From SHVO01 sp041906145 (GTDB taxonomy: Bacteria > Pseudomonadota > Alphaproteobacteria > Rhodospirillales > Rhodospirillaceae): a DNA stretch of 64,000 bases. The notes beneath the pieces were generated by a model, which was given only the letters and a program-made list of their open reading frames with translations, ran no database searches and was not told where the DNA came from. Within the stretch, counting starts at the first letter, position 1, and each line of letters starts with the position of its first letter. Positions 1 to 6,457 of the stretch are shown piece by piece. Location: the NCBI GenBank assembly GCA_041906145.1, contig JAYRJU010000006.1:127397-191396 (forward strand), written 5' to 3'. The translations under genes were made by a program, and so were the position numbers.

Positions 1-205
1 GCGCGCGGACGGCGCAAGCGGCTACTCCGCCGCCGAGGCGGCGTTCTATACGCTCGCCCTTAATAAGGGCGTGTTGGTGCACGCCTCGCGGTTGGGTTTT
101 CTTTCGGGGGCGCACACCACGGGCGATATCGCCCAGGTCGTGACGGCGTTCCACGAAGCCTTGAGCGACGTAGCGAGTGACGGATTGTTCGACGTGAAGG
201 CGTAA
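1..205 (+). CDS. C-terminal end of a class III (GSA-like) aminotransferase, partial
   Basis: The frame from position 2 is open to a TAA at 203-205 and gives about 67 residues; the 5' end lies outside the window. The stretch KGVLVHASRLGFLSGAHT followed by DIAQVVTAFHEAL closely matches the last segment of glutamate-1-semialdehyde aminomutase-like, PLP-dependent class III aminotransferases. In these, the small C-terminal domain ends with a 'GV...P...FLS.AHT..DI......F' pattern. The PLP lysine and the substrate-binding residues are not in the window, so the substrate and whether this is a true HemL cannot be told. Confidence 0.6.
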   Translation, partial: RADGASGYSAAEAAFYTLALNKGVLVHASRLGFLSGAHTTGDIAQVVTAFHEALSDVASDGLFDVKA

Positions 206-217
206 GCCGCGCCGGCT

Positions 218-586
218 TTACGGAGCCAGGGACGCGCCCATTTCCGCGCAACGCTGATTGACCACAGAAATATCGACCTTGTTCTGGGTGGCGGCCAGAT
301 TCCGGCTCACTTCGGTCAAACAAGAATCCTTGAAAACCTTTTGCGCACTGGCGACCAGTTCAGCGGGGCACGGCACCCTGCGGCCGGCTTCGGATTTCGC
401 GAACCGCGGCGGCGAACCCTCGAACAAGGGGCGGTCGCCGAGGAAAATGCCGATCAGCGGCGGATTGACCGGCAGCAGCACGCCCTTTTCGTCGAGGAAG
501 CGCATTTCAGTACATTGCGGAGCCGCGAAAGCCTGCGATGCGGACAGGAGGGCGGCGGCGGCGGCACAAAGACCAAGGCTCTTCAT
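218..586 (-). CDS. Small secreted protein of unknown function
   Basis: This encodes 122 residues from the ATG at 586. A longer upstream frame exists, but its first 40 residues look non-coding, whereas the protein from 586 opens with a classic signal peptide (MKSLGLCAAAAALLSASQA, cleavage near AFA-AP). The mature part has four cysteines (QC near residue 25, VPC, DSC, QRC), which could form two disulfides in the periplasm. I do not recognise a family. It converges with the aminotransferase tail on the other strand, 12 bases away, and is divergent from the methyltransferase gene. Confidence 0.6.
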   Translation of the reverse strand: MKSLGLCAAAAALLSASQAFAAPQCTEMRFLDEKGVLLPVNPPLIGIFLGDRPLFEGSPPRFAKSEAGRRVPCPAELVASAQKVFKDSCLTEVSRNLAATQNKVDISVVNQRCAEMGASLAP

Positions 587-765
587 CGATTCCTCGAAGG
601 GTGGTGAACGGTGCAGCAGAGCTATAGCAGGAAAACGGCCATACAAGAGGGGCGGAAATAGGGCGACCCCGCATAAATTTGAACGCCGGGCGTGCAAGGA
701 AATCATGTTTTCGCGCTATCCAGTCTGACATGATGCGTTGGATTTCCATGACGAAGGCTCATCCG

Positions 766-1569
766 ATGATCAAGCGCGCAATTGCCGCCGCCCTGTTCGT
801 TCTCTGCGCGTCCCCCCCCTTCGCGGCTCAGGTGACCGCACGGGACATCTATTTCGATGTGCCGTATGTCGCCACCCCGCCGGCTGTGGTCGCCGCCATG
901 CTGAACCTCGCCAAGGCGGGGCCGAATGACGTGGTGTACGACCTCGGCAGCGGCGACGGACGCATCGTCATCGCGGCGGCGCGGGATTTTAAAGTAAAGA
1001 AAGGTCTCGGGATCGACCTCGACCCCGATCTAGTGACCCTCGCGACCAAGAACGCGAAAGACGCGCACGTATCGGACCGCGTGAGTTTTACGCGCGGCGA
1101 TATCTTCAAAATGGATTTCAAGGAAGCGACGGTCCTGACGCTTTACCTGCTGCCCGATGTGAACGTGACCTTGCGTCCGCGCATCCTCGATCTCGCCCCC
1201 GGCACACGCGTCGTCAGCCACGCCTTCAACATGGGTGATTGGGTGCCGGACGGCGCGGACAATGTGGATATGCGCCGGGTCTATATGTGGATCGTGCCGG
1301 CGAAGGTGCAGGGTGTGTGGACGGCGAACGTGAACAATGTGCCTTACCGCCTGGAACTGACGCAGCGCTACCAGAATGCCGGCGGCAAGGTGAAGGTCGG
1401 CGCCAAGGAAACGGCTTTCGAGATGGGCATCGTGAAAAGCGATGTGTTCACTTTTACCGCAGCGGGGCCCGTGACCTTTGAAGGCAAGGTCGCGGGCGAC
1501 GTCATCACCGGCACCCTTACGGCCGGCGGCAAGCGCACGCCGCTCACCCTCACCCGCGAAGCCTCTTAG
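766..1569 (+). CDS. Exported class I SAM-dependent methyltransferase-like protein
   Basis: This encodes 267 residues from ATG 766, which has GAAGG about ten bases upstream; earlier in-frame starts only add a non-signal leader. Residues 1-21 form a signal peptide ending FAAQ. Residues 57-66 (VYDLGSGDGR) are the glycine-rich SAM-binding motif I, followed by the acidic loop GIDLDPD (82-88). Residues about 100-170 complete a Rossmann methyltransferase core. The last 90 residues are a beta-rich tail of unknown role. A Sec signal on a SAM enzyme is odd because SAM is cytosolic, yet exported or membrane-tethered 'class I SAM methyltransferase' proteins of this kind are common in proteobacteria. The substrate is unknown. 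Confidence 0.75.
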   Translation: MIKRAIAAALFVLCASPPFAAQVTARDIYFDVPYVATPPAVVAAMLNLAKAGPNDVVYDLGSGDGRIVIAAARDFKVKKGLGIDLDPDLVTLATKNAKDAHVSDRVSFTRGDIFKMDFKEATVLTLYLLPDVNVTLRPRILDLAPGTRVVSHAFNMGDWVPDGADNVDMRRVYMWIVPAKVQGVWTANVNNVPYRLELTQRYQNAGGKVKVGAKETAFEMGIVKSDVFTFTAAGPVTFEGKVAGDVITGTLTAGGKRTPLTLTREAS

Positions 1570-1572
1570 CGG

Positions 1573-2058
1573 CTAGACCGGGCGCCACATCAGGGCTTCA
1601 TCGGCGAAGCCGCCGTCACTCATACGCACCGACTGCGGTTCGACGCCGTAACGCATGAACCCGTGCCGCTCATAGAAGGCGATAGCGCGCGCGTTCGCCG
1701 CGACCACGGTCAGCTGCACCTGACGCACCACGGTTGGCGCATGGTCCAGCAACGCGGTCATGATCGCGTTCGCTGCGTCCGTGCCGCGCGCCTCGGCGCG
1801 CACGTACATGCCCCAGATGAGACCCTTGTGTTCGGTCTTAAGGCCCGTCAGCCGCGCGAAACCGCCGATGCCGAGGATACGCCCTCCCCTCTCGAAACCG
1901 ACGACGTAGTCGCGGTGAAGGCGCGCGCGCCAGGCCTCGGCGCCCACCGCCACATCGTCTGGGAGGTCGACACGAAAGGCTTGCGGGTCCTGGACCAGCC
2001 CTTCGGTGCGCACAGCCATATAGACGTCGAAATCGGTGGAGGTGAGACGGCGGATCAT
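1573..2058 (-). CDS. GNAT family N-acetyltransferase
   Basis: This encodes 161 residues. Residues 80-100 (IWGMYVRAEARGTDAANAIM) are GNAT motif A with a modified acetyl-CoA pyrophosphate loop (RAEARGTDAA). Motif B follows near residues 127-145 with AIAFYERHGF, the usual C-terminal signature. The protein is of ordinary length for a single-domain GNAT and probably acetylates a small molecule or protein amine in the cytosol; the acceptor is unknown. It lies three bases downstream of the LysE-family gene on the same strand, so the two are probably co-transcribed. Confidence 0.85.
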   Translation of the reverse strand: MIRRLTSTDFDVYMAVRTEGLVQDPQAFRVDLPDDVAVGAEAWRARLHRDYVVGFERGGRILGIGGFARLTGLKTEHKGLIWGMYVRAEARGTDAANAIMTALLDHAPTVVRQVQLTVVAANARAIAFYERHGFMRYGVEPQSVRMSDGGFADEALMWRPV

Positions 2059-2061
2059 GTG

Positions 2062-2676
2062 TCAGTTCTTGGCGATGGCGACTGCGGCGCCGGCCATGAC
2101 CAGCGCGGTCCCCTTGTTGATGCGCTTAAGGGCGTTCTCCGAACGGAACACACGCCGGGCGCGGTCGGCAAGGATGGCGTAGGTGGCAAGCACGGGCGGG
2201 AGCACCAGAGTGACGGCGATCAACAATGCGGCATAGGTTTCCATGTTCATGGCGCTCATATCCACGACCAGCGGCATGACGGAAACGAAAAAGACGATCG
2301 GTTTCGGATTGCCCAAGGTGAGCGAGAGGCTCGACAGAAAAAGCCGGAAGGGCCGTTCGCTGTCGCTCGTAGGATCGATCTCGATCTGCTTTACCGGCAC
2401 GCGCCAGATTTTCCAGGCGATCCATACAAGATACGCCGCGCCAGCGTACCGCACGATGTGGAACCCAGCCTCGTAGGTTTGGGCGATGAACGCGAGGCCC
2501 GACACGGCCAACGTCATGAGGACGGCATCGCCGACCAGGAACCCCGCGATAAACCAGGGCAGGCCGCGCAACCCCTGCCCCAGCGAGCGCGCAATAACGA
2601 GCGCGACACCCGGGCCCGGCGTGGCGACTGCGACAAAATAAATCCCCGCAAAGATGAGAAAGCCGTGCAGCGTCAT
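2062..2676 (-). CDS. LysE family translocator (amino-acid exporter)
   Basis: This encodes 204 residues with about six hydrophobic segments. The N-terminus has the LysE/RhtB signature TPGPGVALVIARSLGQGLR (near residues 19-37), followed by a second helix with GFLVGD. Family members are inner-membrane exporters of amino acids such as lysine, threonine or homoserine. No substrate-specific residue can be read. It is the first gene of a probable two-gene unit with the downstream GNAT gene. Confidence 0.88.
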   Translation of the reverse strand: MTLHGFLIFAGIYFVAVATPGPGVALVIARSLGQGLRGLPWFIAGFLVGDAVLMTLAVSGLAFIAQTYEAGFHIVRYAGAAYLVWIAWKIWRVPVKQIEIDPTSDSERPFRLFLSSLSLTLGNPKPIVFFVSVMPLVVDMSAMNMETYAALLIAVTLVLPPVLATYAILADRARRVFRSENALKRINKGTALVMAGAAVAIAKN

Positions 2677-2714
2677 ATCCGGACAATATCAGAAACGGGC
2701 GCCCGCGCGCGGGA

Positions 2715-3428
2715 TTAGCGGGCGTCGTGAAATATAATTCCAGCGGTGAAGCGCTGACCGGAGCGCAGCCGGCTGACGCCGTGGCGCAATCTGACGCGGT
2801 ACGTGCCCTTTGTGCCCCGCACCGGGCGTTCATTCACCGCGAAGAAGACCGCATCGCCTTGGCGCAAGGGCACGACTTCGACCCGGCTCTGCATGCGCGG
2901 CCTTTGCTCCGAAAGCACGAACTCGCCGCCGGTGAAGTCCTTGGAAGGCTCCGACAGGAGGATTGCCACCTGAATCGGGAACCAGATATCGCCGTACAGA
3001 TCCTGATGGAGACAGTTGAAGTCGCCGGGGACGTATTTCAGGACCAACGGCGTCGGGCGCGTTTGTTCGGCCGCATGGCACTGATCCAGAAAGCTCTGAT
3101 GCTCCACCGGGAAGGTTTCAGCGATACCCAGACGCGCGTTCCAGGCGTTGGCTATATGCGCCAAGCGCGGATAGAGCGCGGTCCGCAGGCTTTGGATCGG
3201 ATCCGGCAGCGGGTATTTAAAATAGCGGTACTCGCCTTTGCCGAAGCCGTAGCGCGGTATGACGATATGGCTGCGGAACTGGCTTTCATCCGCATAGCGG
3301 GCCGTGAGGGCCACGCATTCCTCGGGTGAGAGCAGCGCGGGCATCACCGCGCAGCCAAAGCCGTCGAGTTCCGTCTCGAGTGATGTCCAATCGTAGGCGC
3401 CCACGCGCCGGTAAATGTCTGAGTCCAT
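2715..3428 (-). CDS. 2-oxoglutarate/Fe(II)-dependent dioxygenase
   Basis: This encodes 237 residues from ATG 3428, with GGTGAAGG directly upstream; a 46-residue in-frame extension is low-complexity and unlikely. The jelly-roll 2OG-Fe(II) oxygenase fold is shown by the iron ligands H141 and D143 (CLHQDLYGD), a hydrophobic strand block WFPIQVAILL and the distal histidine H216 (RLRHGV), with R226 as probable 2-oxoglutarate partner. The GGEFVLSEQRPR segment (168-179) is typical of the prolyl-4-hydroxylase-like 2OG-FeII_Oxy family. The protein is probably cytosolic; its substrate is unknown. A frameless remnant cannot be the case here because all the metal ligands are present. Confidence 0.82.
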   Translation of the reverse strand: MDSDIYRRVGAYDWTSLETELDGFGCAVMPALLSPEECVALTARYADESQFRSHIVIPRYGFGKGEYRYFKYPLPDPIQSLRTALYPRLAHIANAWNARLGIAETFPVEHQSFLDQCHAAEQTRPTPLVLKYVPGDFNCLHQDLYGDIWFPIQVAILLSEPSKDFTGGEFVLSEQRPRMQSRVEVVPLRQGDAVFFAVNERPVRGTKGTYRVRLRHGVSRLRSGQRFTAGIIFHDAR

Positions 3429-3510
3429 ATCGCCTTCACCTCGTACGCGCGAGATTACACGCCGCGCGTCTTGGGACGAACTCCGTTCCTTGCTTTCAAA
3501 TCGGATAGCG

Positions 3511-3843
3511 CTAGTCGACGACGAAAAGCTTGGCGCCGGTGTGCGTGACGGAGCGGTGCGCGGCATCGCCGTTGTCGGACACCTGATAGCTCATGCCGGG
3601 CGTAAGCGTGAATGCGCGCCCGTCTTTCAGTTCGGTGATGAGTTCGCCTTCGAGCACATAAAGGACGTGGCCGCGGTCGCACCAATGATCGGCCAGGTAG
3701 CCCGGCGTGTATTCAATGGAGCGGACCCGGACGTCGCCGAAGTTGATCGTGCGCCACAGCGCCTTGCCGGTGATGCCGGGATGTTCGGTGACGGGCACGT
3801 TGGCCCAATCGGTGACGGTGAAGGGAAGCGTCGGGATTTTCAT
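3511..3843 (-). CDS. Small single-domain cupin (DHCW-motif cupin type)
   Basis: This encodes 110 residues from ATG 3843. The open frame runs on upstream, but that extension is only the translated tRNA-Leu gene and its hairpin. Cupin motif 1 is PGYLADHWCDRGHVLYVLEG (47-66) and motif 2 is the PGMSYQVSDNGDAAHRS stretch (82-98). The DHWC tetrad (52-55) is the hallmark of the family databases call DHCW-motif cupin fold protein. Metal-binding histidines are H53, H59 and H96. The function of this family is not known. The gene sits just downstream of the tRNA on the same strand. Confidence 0.8.
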   Translation of the reverse strand: MKIPTLPFTVTDWANVPVTEHPGITGKALWRTINFGDVRVRSIEYTPGYLADHWCDRGHVLYVLEGELITELKDGRAFTLTPGMSYQVSDNGDAAHRSVTHTGAKLFVVD

Positions 3844-3906
3844 GGGATCCTCGGCGTAGAACCTGCTATCGCCAGTCGCCTTCACCCTTACGGGCTTTGG
3901 CGGGAC

Positions 3907-3934
3907 AACTTTTCTCGCCCTCGCGAGAAAAGTT
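3907..3934 (-). terminator. Hairpin immediately after tRNA-Leu
   Basis: A perfect 12-base inverted repeat (AACTTTTCTCGC / GCGAGAAAAGTT) with a 4-base loop starts at the last base of the tRNA CCA end. Read on the minus strand, the stem ends in A/T-rich sequence but without a clean U-tract, so it may act as a processing or transcription-end signal. Confidence 0.5.
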
Positions 3935-4020
3935 GGTGCGGGTAGAGGGAATCGAACCCCCACTTCCGTAAGGAAACAAGATTTTGAGTCTAGCGCGTCT
4001 ACCAGTTCCGCCATACCCGC
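3934..4020 (-). tRNA. tRNA-Leu (anticodon CAA)
   Basis: The minus strand gives an 87-base tRNA. The acceptor stem GCGGGTA pairs perfectly with TACCCGC, followed by discriminator A and an encoded CCA. It has a type II D-arm (TGGCGGAACTGGTAGACGC), the anticodon loop CTCAAAA giving anticodon CAA, a long variable arm (TTTCCTTACGGAAG) and a T-arm with GGTTCGATTCC. The long variable arm and the D-arm are characteristic of tRNA-Leu. The anticodon stem CTAGA/TCTTG holds one T-T mismatch. Its translation produces the familiar spurious peptide beginning MAELVDALDS. Confidence 0.93.
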
Positions 4021-4154
4021 ACGAACTGCCGGGTATAAAGGGCCTTTCCCGCCGGTTCAAGAGGCCCTCACAGTTGCGGGAAACGGCCCAAAAAGGGCTA
4101 TTATTGGTTTCGGACGCGCGGCAATGTGGCTAGATACCCTTTCTTTTGACGGCG

Positions 4155-4649
4155 ATGACACAAAACAAATCCTTCCTGACCATGGCCCTGATCGCGGCGG
4201 CATCGGCCACCGCGCTGGGATTGGCCTACACCGCCCAATACGGCTTTGCCCTGTGGCCCTGCAATTTGTGCTGGGGGCAGAGGGCGCCTTATGCGCTGGC
4301 GCTGGTGTTCGCCGCGATTTCGACGACCCACGCCGTTGATGCGGCGACGCGCCGCCAGGTCGCGCTGCTGTGCGCGGCGCTTTTCGCTTTCGGCGCCGCC
4401 TTCGCCTTCTATCATGTCGGGGTGGAACAGAAGTGGTGGCTGGGACCGACCGAATGCGTCGGCCGTCCGCAGGCTTTCTCCACCGCGGACCTGATGAGTG
4501 CGCTGACGCAAACCGGCCGTACGGGCTGCGATGAAGTGGCCTTCAGCGTCTTCGGCATCTCGATGGCCGGCTACAATGTGATCGCCCAACTGGTCCTCGG
4601 CGTCGGCCTGGTGTGGGCCTCCATGCGTGACTGGTGGAGCCGCGCATGA
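4155..4649 (+). CDS. dsbB: Disulfide bond formation protein B (DsbB family)
   Basis: This encodes 164 residues from ATG 4155; a TTG three codons earlier is possible. It is a four-helix inner-membrane protein. The first periplasmic loop carries the CxxC quinone-linked pair C36-C39 (WPCNLCWGQR), with the following arginine R43 conserved for quinone interaction. The second periplasmic loop holds the C101 and C125 pair (TECVGR, RTGCDE). It would re-oxidise a DsbA-like thiol oxidase and pass electrons to ubiquinone. Its stop overlaps the start of coq7 by four bases (ATGA). That coupling is common in alphaproteobacteria and fits a shared link to ubiquinone. Confidence 0.93.
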   Translation: MTQNKSFLTMALIAAASATALGLAYTAQYGFALWPCNLCWGQRAPYALALVFAAISTTHAVDAATRRQVALLCAALFAFGAAFAFYHVGVEQKWWLGPTECVGRPQAFSTADLMSALTQTGRTGCDEVAFSVFGISMAGYNVIAQLVLGVGLVWASMRDWWSRA

Positions 4650-5200
4650 GCAAGATCACCGCTGAGAACCGCCTGCCGGGCGATCCCGACAAGGCCACGT
4701 TGATCGACCAGATCATCCGCGTCGATCAGGCCGGCGAATACGGGGCCAAGCGGATCTATGAGGGCCAGCTTGCCGTGCTCGGCGACACCGACGCCGCGCC
4801 GGCGCTGAAAGAGATGCTGGCGCAAGAAGAAGAACATCTGAAACGCTTCAACGGCCTGATGGCGGAACGCGGAACGCGCCCCACCGCTCTTCAACCCCTG
4901 TGGCATGTCGCCGGTTACGCCATCGGCGCGGCCACCGCGCTTATGGGCAAGGAAGCCGCCATGGCCTGCACGGTCGCGGTGGAAGATGTCATCGGCGAAC
5001 ATTACCGCGAACAGGCCGCGCAACTCGGCGACGACGAAAAGGATTTGCGCGAAACCATCAGCGCCTTCCGCGAGGACGAGTTGCATCATCGGGATATCAG
5101 CCTCGCTCACGGCGCGCGCCAAGCACCGGGGTATGAAGCTTTGTCCGCCGCCGTGCGGACCGGCACGCGCCTCGCCATTTGGCTCGCGAAGCGTATCTGA
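4646..5200 (+). CDS. coq7: Demethoxyubiquinone hydroxylase (COQ7)
   Basis: This encodes 184 residues from ATG 4646, which overlaps the dsbB stop codon (ATGA); an upstream GTG is less likely. It is a di-iron carboxylate protein. Ligands fit the COQ7/Cat5 pattern: E31 (DQAGEYGA), the E61xxH64 pair (EEEHLKRF), E113 (VEDVIGEHY) and the E145xxH148 pair (EDELHH). It hydroxylates the C6 position of demethoxyubiquinone in the penultimate step of ubiquinone synthesis, as a peripheral inner-membrane enzyme. The length matches alphaproteobacterial COQ7, which is shorter than the mitochondrial form. Confidence 0.94.
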   Translation: MSKITAENRLPGDPDKATLIDQIIRVDQAGEYGAKRIYEGQLAVLGDTDAAPALKEMLAQEEEHLKRFNGLMAERGTRPTALQPLWHVAGYAIGAATALMGKEAAMACTVAVEDVIGEHYREQAAQLGDDEKDLRETISAFREDELHHRDISLAHGARQAPGYEALSAAVRTGTRLAIWLAKRI

Positions 5201-5375
5201 CCGGCGCACGTCACGACGCCCGCGCGAATCTCACTCAACCATCACACCCGGAGTCCCGCCTTAGAATGTGGCGCGCGCGAAAAGCGCAGCAAGTTTTCGC
5301 GTGTGTAAAACATGAAACTTTGCCGGAGGTTTGCGTGTTAGGATCATAAAAGAAGAAGCGCCTTTGGAAACGCTC

Positions 5376-6401
5376 ATGACAACGCGCAGAAAACAATCCA
5401 AACGCACATCCCGCGCAAAATCCGCGTCCGTGAACCTCGCCGCGCGCACGTCGAAACGGCATCGCGCGGTGCAGGCTCAAGTCGAACGCGCCGATAAGAA
5501 GCGCCCGAAGAAAGAGCGCAAGCGCGCGATTCAAACCGGCGCGCGGGATTATCCGGCGCCGCCGCTTCCGGAAAAACATCTGAAGAAGCCGGGACGGGAG
5601 TCCGATCTTACCCTTCAGCCGATGTACGACGCGCCGTTCTATAAGGGGTCGGACAAACTTAAGGACAAGGTGGCGGTGATCACCGGCGGCGATTCAGGCA
5701 TCGGCCGCGCCATCGCCGTTCTGTTCGCGCGCGAAGGCGCCCATGTCGCGATCCTTTACCTGGACGAACATGAGGACGCAAAAGAGACGCAACGCGCTGT
5801 GCGCGACGAAGGCGCTCAATGTCTGATCTTTGCGGGCGACGTATCCGACCGCGCGTTTTGTTTCGAGACAGTCGAGAAGATCCTGGATGAATTCGGCGGC
5901 ATCGACATCCTGGTGAACAACGCCGCCTTCCAGGAACATGTCTCGCGCTTCGAGGACCTGACCGAAGAACACTTCGACCTCACGATGAAGACGAACCTTT
6001 ACGGGTATTTTCACATGGCGCAAGCCGTCGTGCCGCATATGGGCAAAGGCGCTGCCATCGTCAATTCAGGATCGGTGACGGGCTTGATGGGGAATAAGAC
6101 CCTGCTCGACTACGCGACCACTAAGGGCGGCATCCACGCCTTCACCCGTTCGCTCGCCTCGCATCTTTTGCCGCGCGGTATTCGCGTCAACGCCGTCGCG
6201 CCCGGCCCGGTATGGACCCCTCTGAACCCGGCGGACAAGCTGCCGAAGGATATCAGAAAGTTTGGCGCTCATACCGAGATGAAACGCCCCGCCCAACCGG
6301 AGGAGATTGCCCCGGCCTATGTATTCCTGGCCTCGGAGCAATGCTCCAGCTACATCACGGGCGAGATCCTGCCGATCATCGGCGGCTACGCAGGCGGCTA
6401 G
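5376..6401 (+). CDS. SDR family oxidoreductase with a basic N-terminal extension
   Basis: This encodes 341 residues from ATG 5376; a TTG at 5331 is in frame but sits only one base after its GGAGG. Residues 1-72 are very rich in lysine and arginine. The Rossmann core follows, with cofactor loop TGGDSGIG (103-110), NNAA (181-184) and the catalytic set N207, S231/S233, Y246 and K250 (YATTK). The 'GSDKLKDKVAVITGG' entry and the C-terminal SYITGEILPI block are typical of the YghA / general stress protein 39 subgroup, which reduces aldehydes or ketones with NAD(P)H. The basic tail could bind nucleic acid or membrane, but that is inference. Confidence 0.85.
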   Translation: MTTRRKQSKRTSRAKSASVNLAARTSKRHRAVQAQVERADKKRPKKERKRAIQTGARDYPAPPLPEKHLKKPGRESDLTLQPMYDAPFYKGSDKLKDKVAVITGGDSGIGRAIAVLFAREGAHVAILYLDEHEDAKETQRAVRDEGAQCLIFAGDVSDRAFCFETVEKILDEFGGIDILVNNAAFQEHVSRFEDLTEEHFDLTMKTNLYGYFHMAQAVVPHMGKGAAIVNSGSVTGLMGNKTLLDYATTKGGIHAFTRSLASHLLPRGIRVNAVAPGPVWTPLNPADKLPKDIRKFGAHTEMKRPAQPEEIAPAYVFLASEQCSSYITGEILPIIGGYAGG

Positions 6402-6406
6402 AAAAA

Positions 6407-6446
6407 AAATCCCCCGTGCTCCGCGGCAGCGGAGCACGGGGGATTT
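6407..6446. terminator. Strong bidirectional rho-independent terminator
   Basis: A perfect 18-base inverted repeat (AAATCCCCCGTGCTCCGC at 6407-6424, mate at 6429-6446) has a 4-base loop GGCA. An A-run precedes the stem on the plus strand, giving a U-run for minus-strand transcripts, and TTT follows it. It separates the convergent SDR and TonB-receptor genes. Confidence 0.9.
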
Positions 6447-6457
6447 AGATGACGCCG

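Noticed and set aside
3844..4014. N-terminal extension of the cupin beginning MAELVDALDS
   Set aside because: It is the translation of the tRNA-Leu gene and its 3' hairpin, a well-known false protein start.
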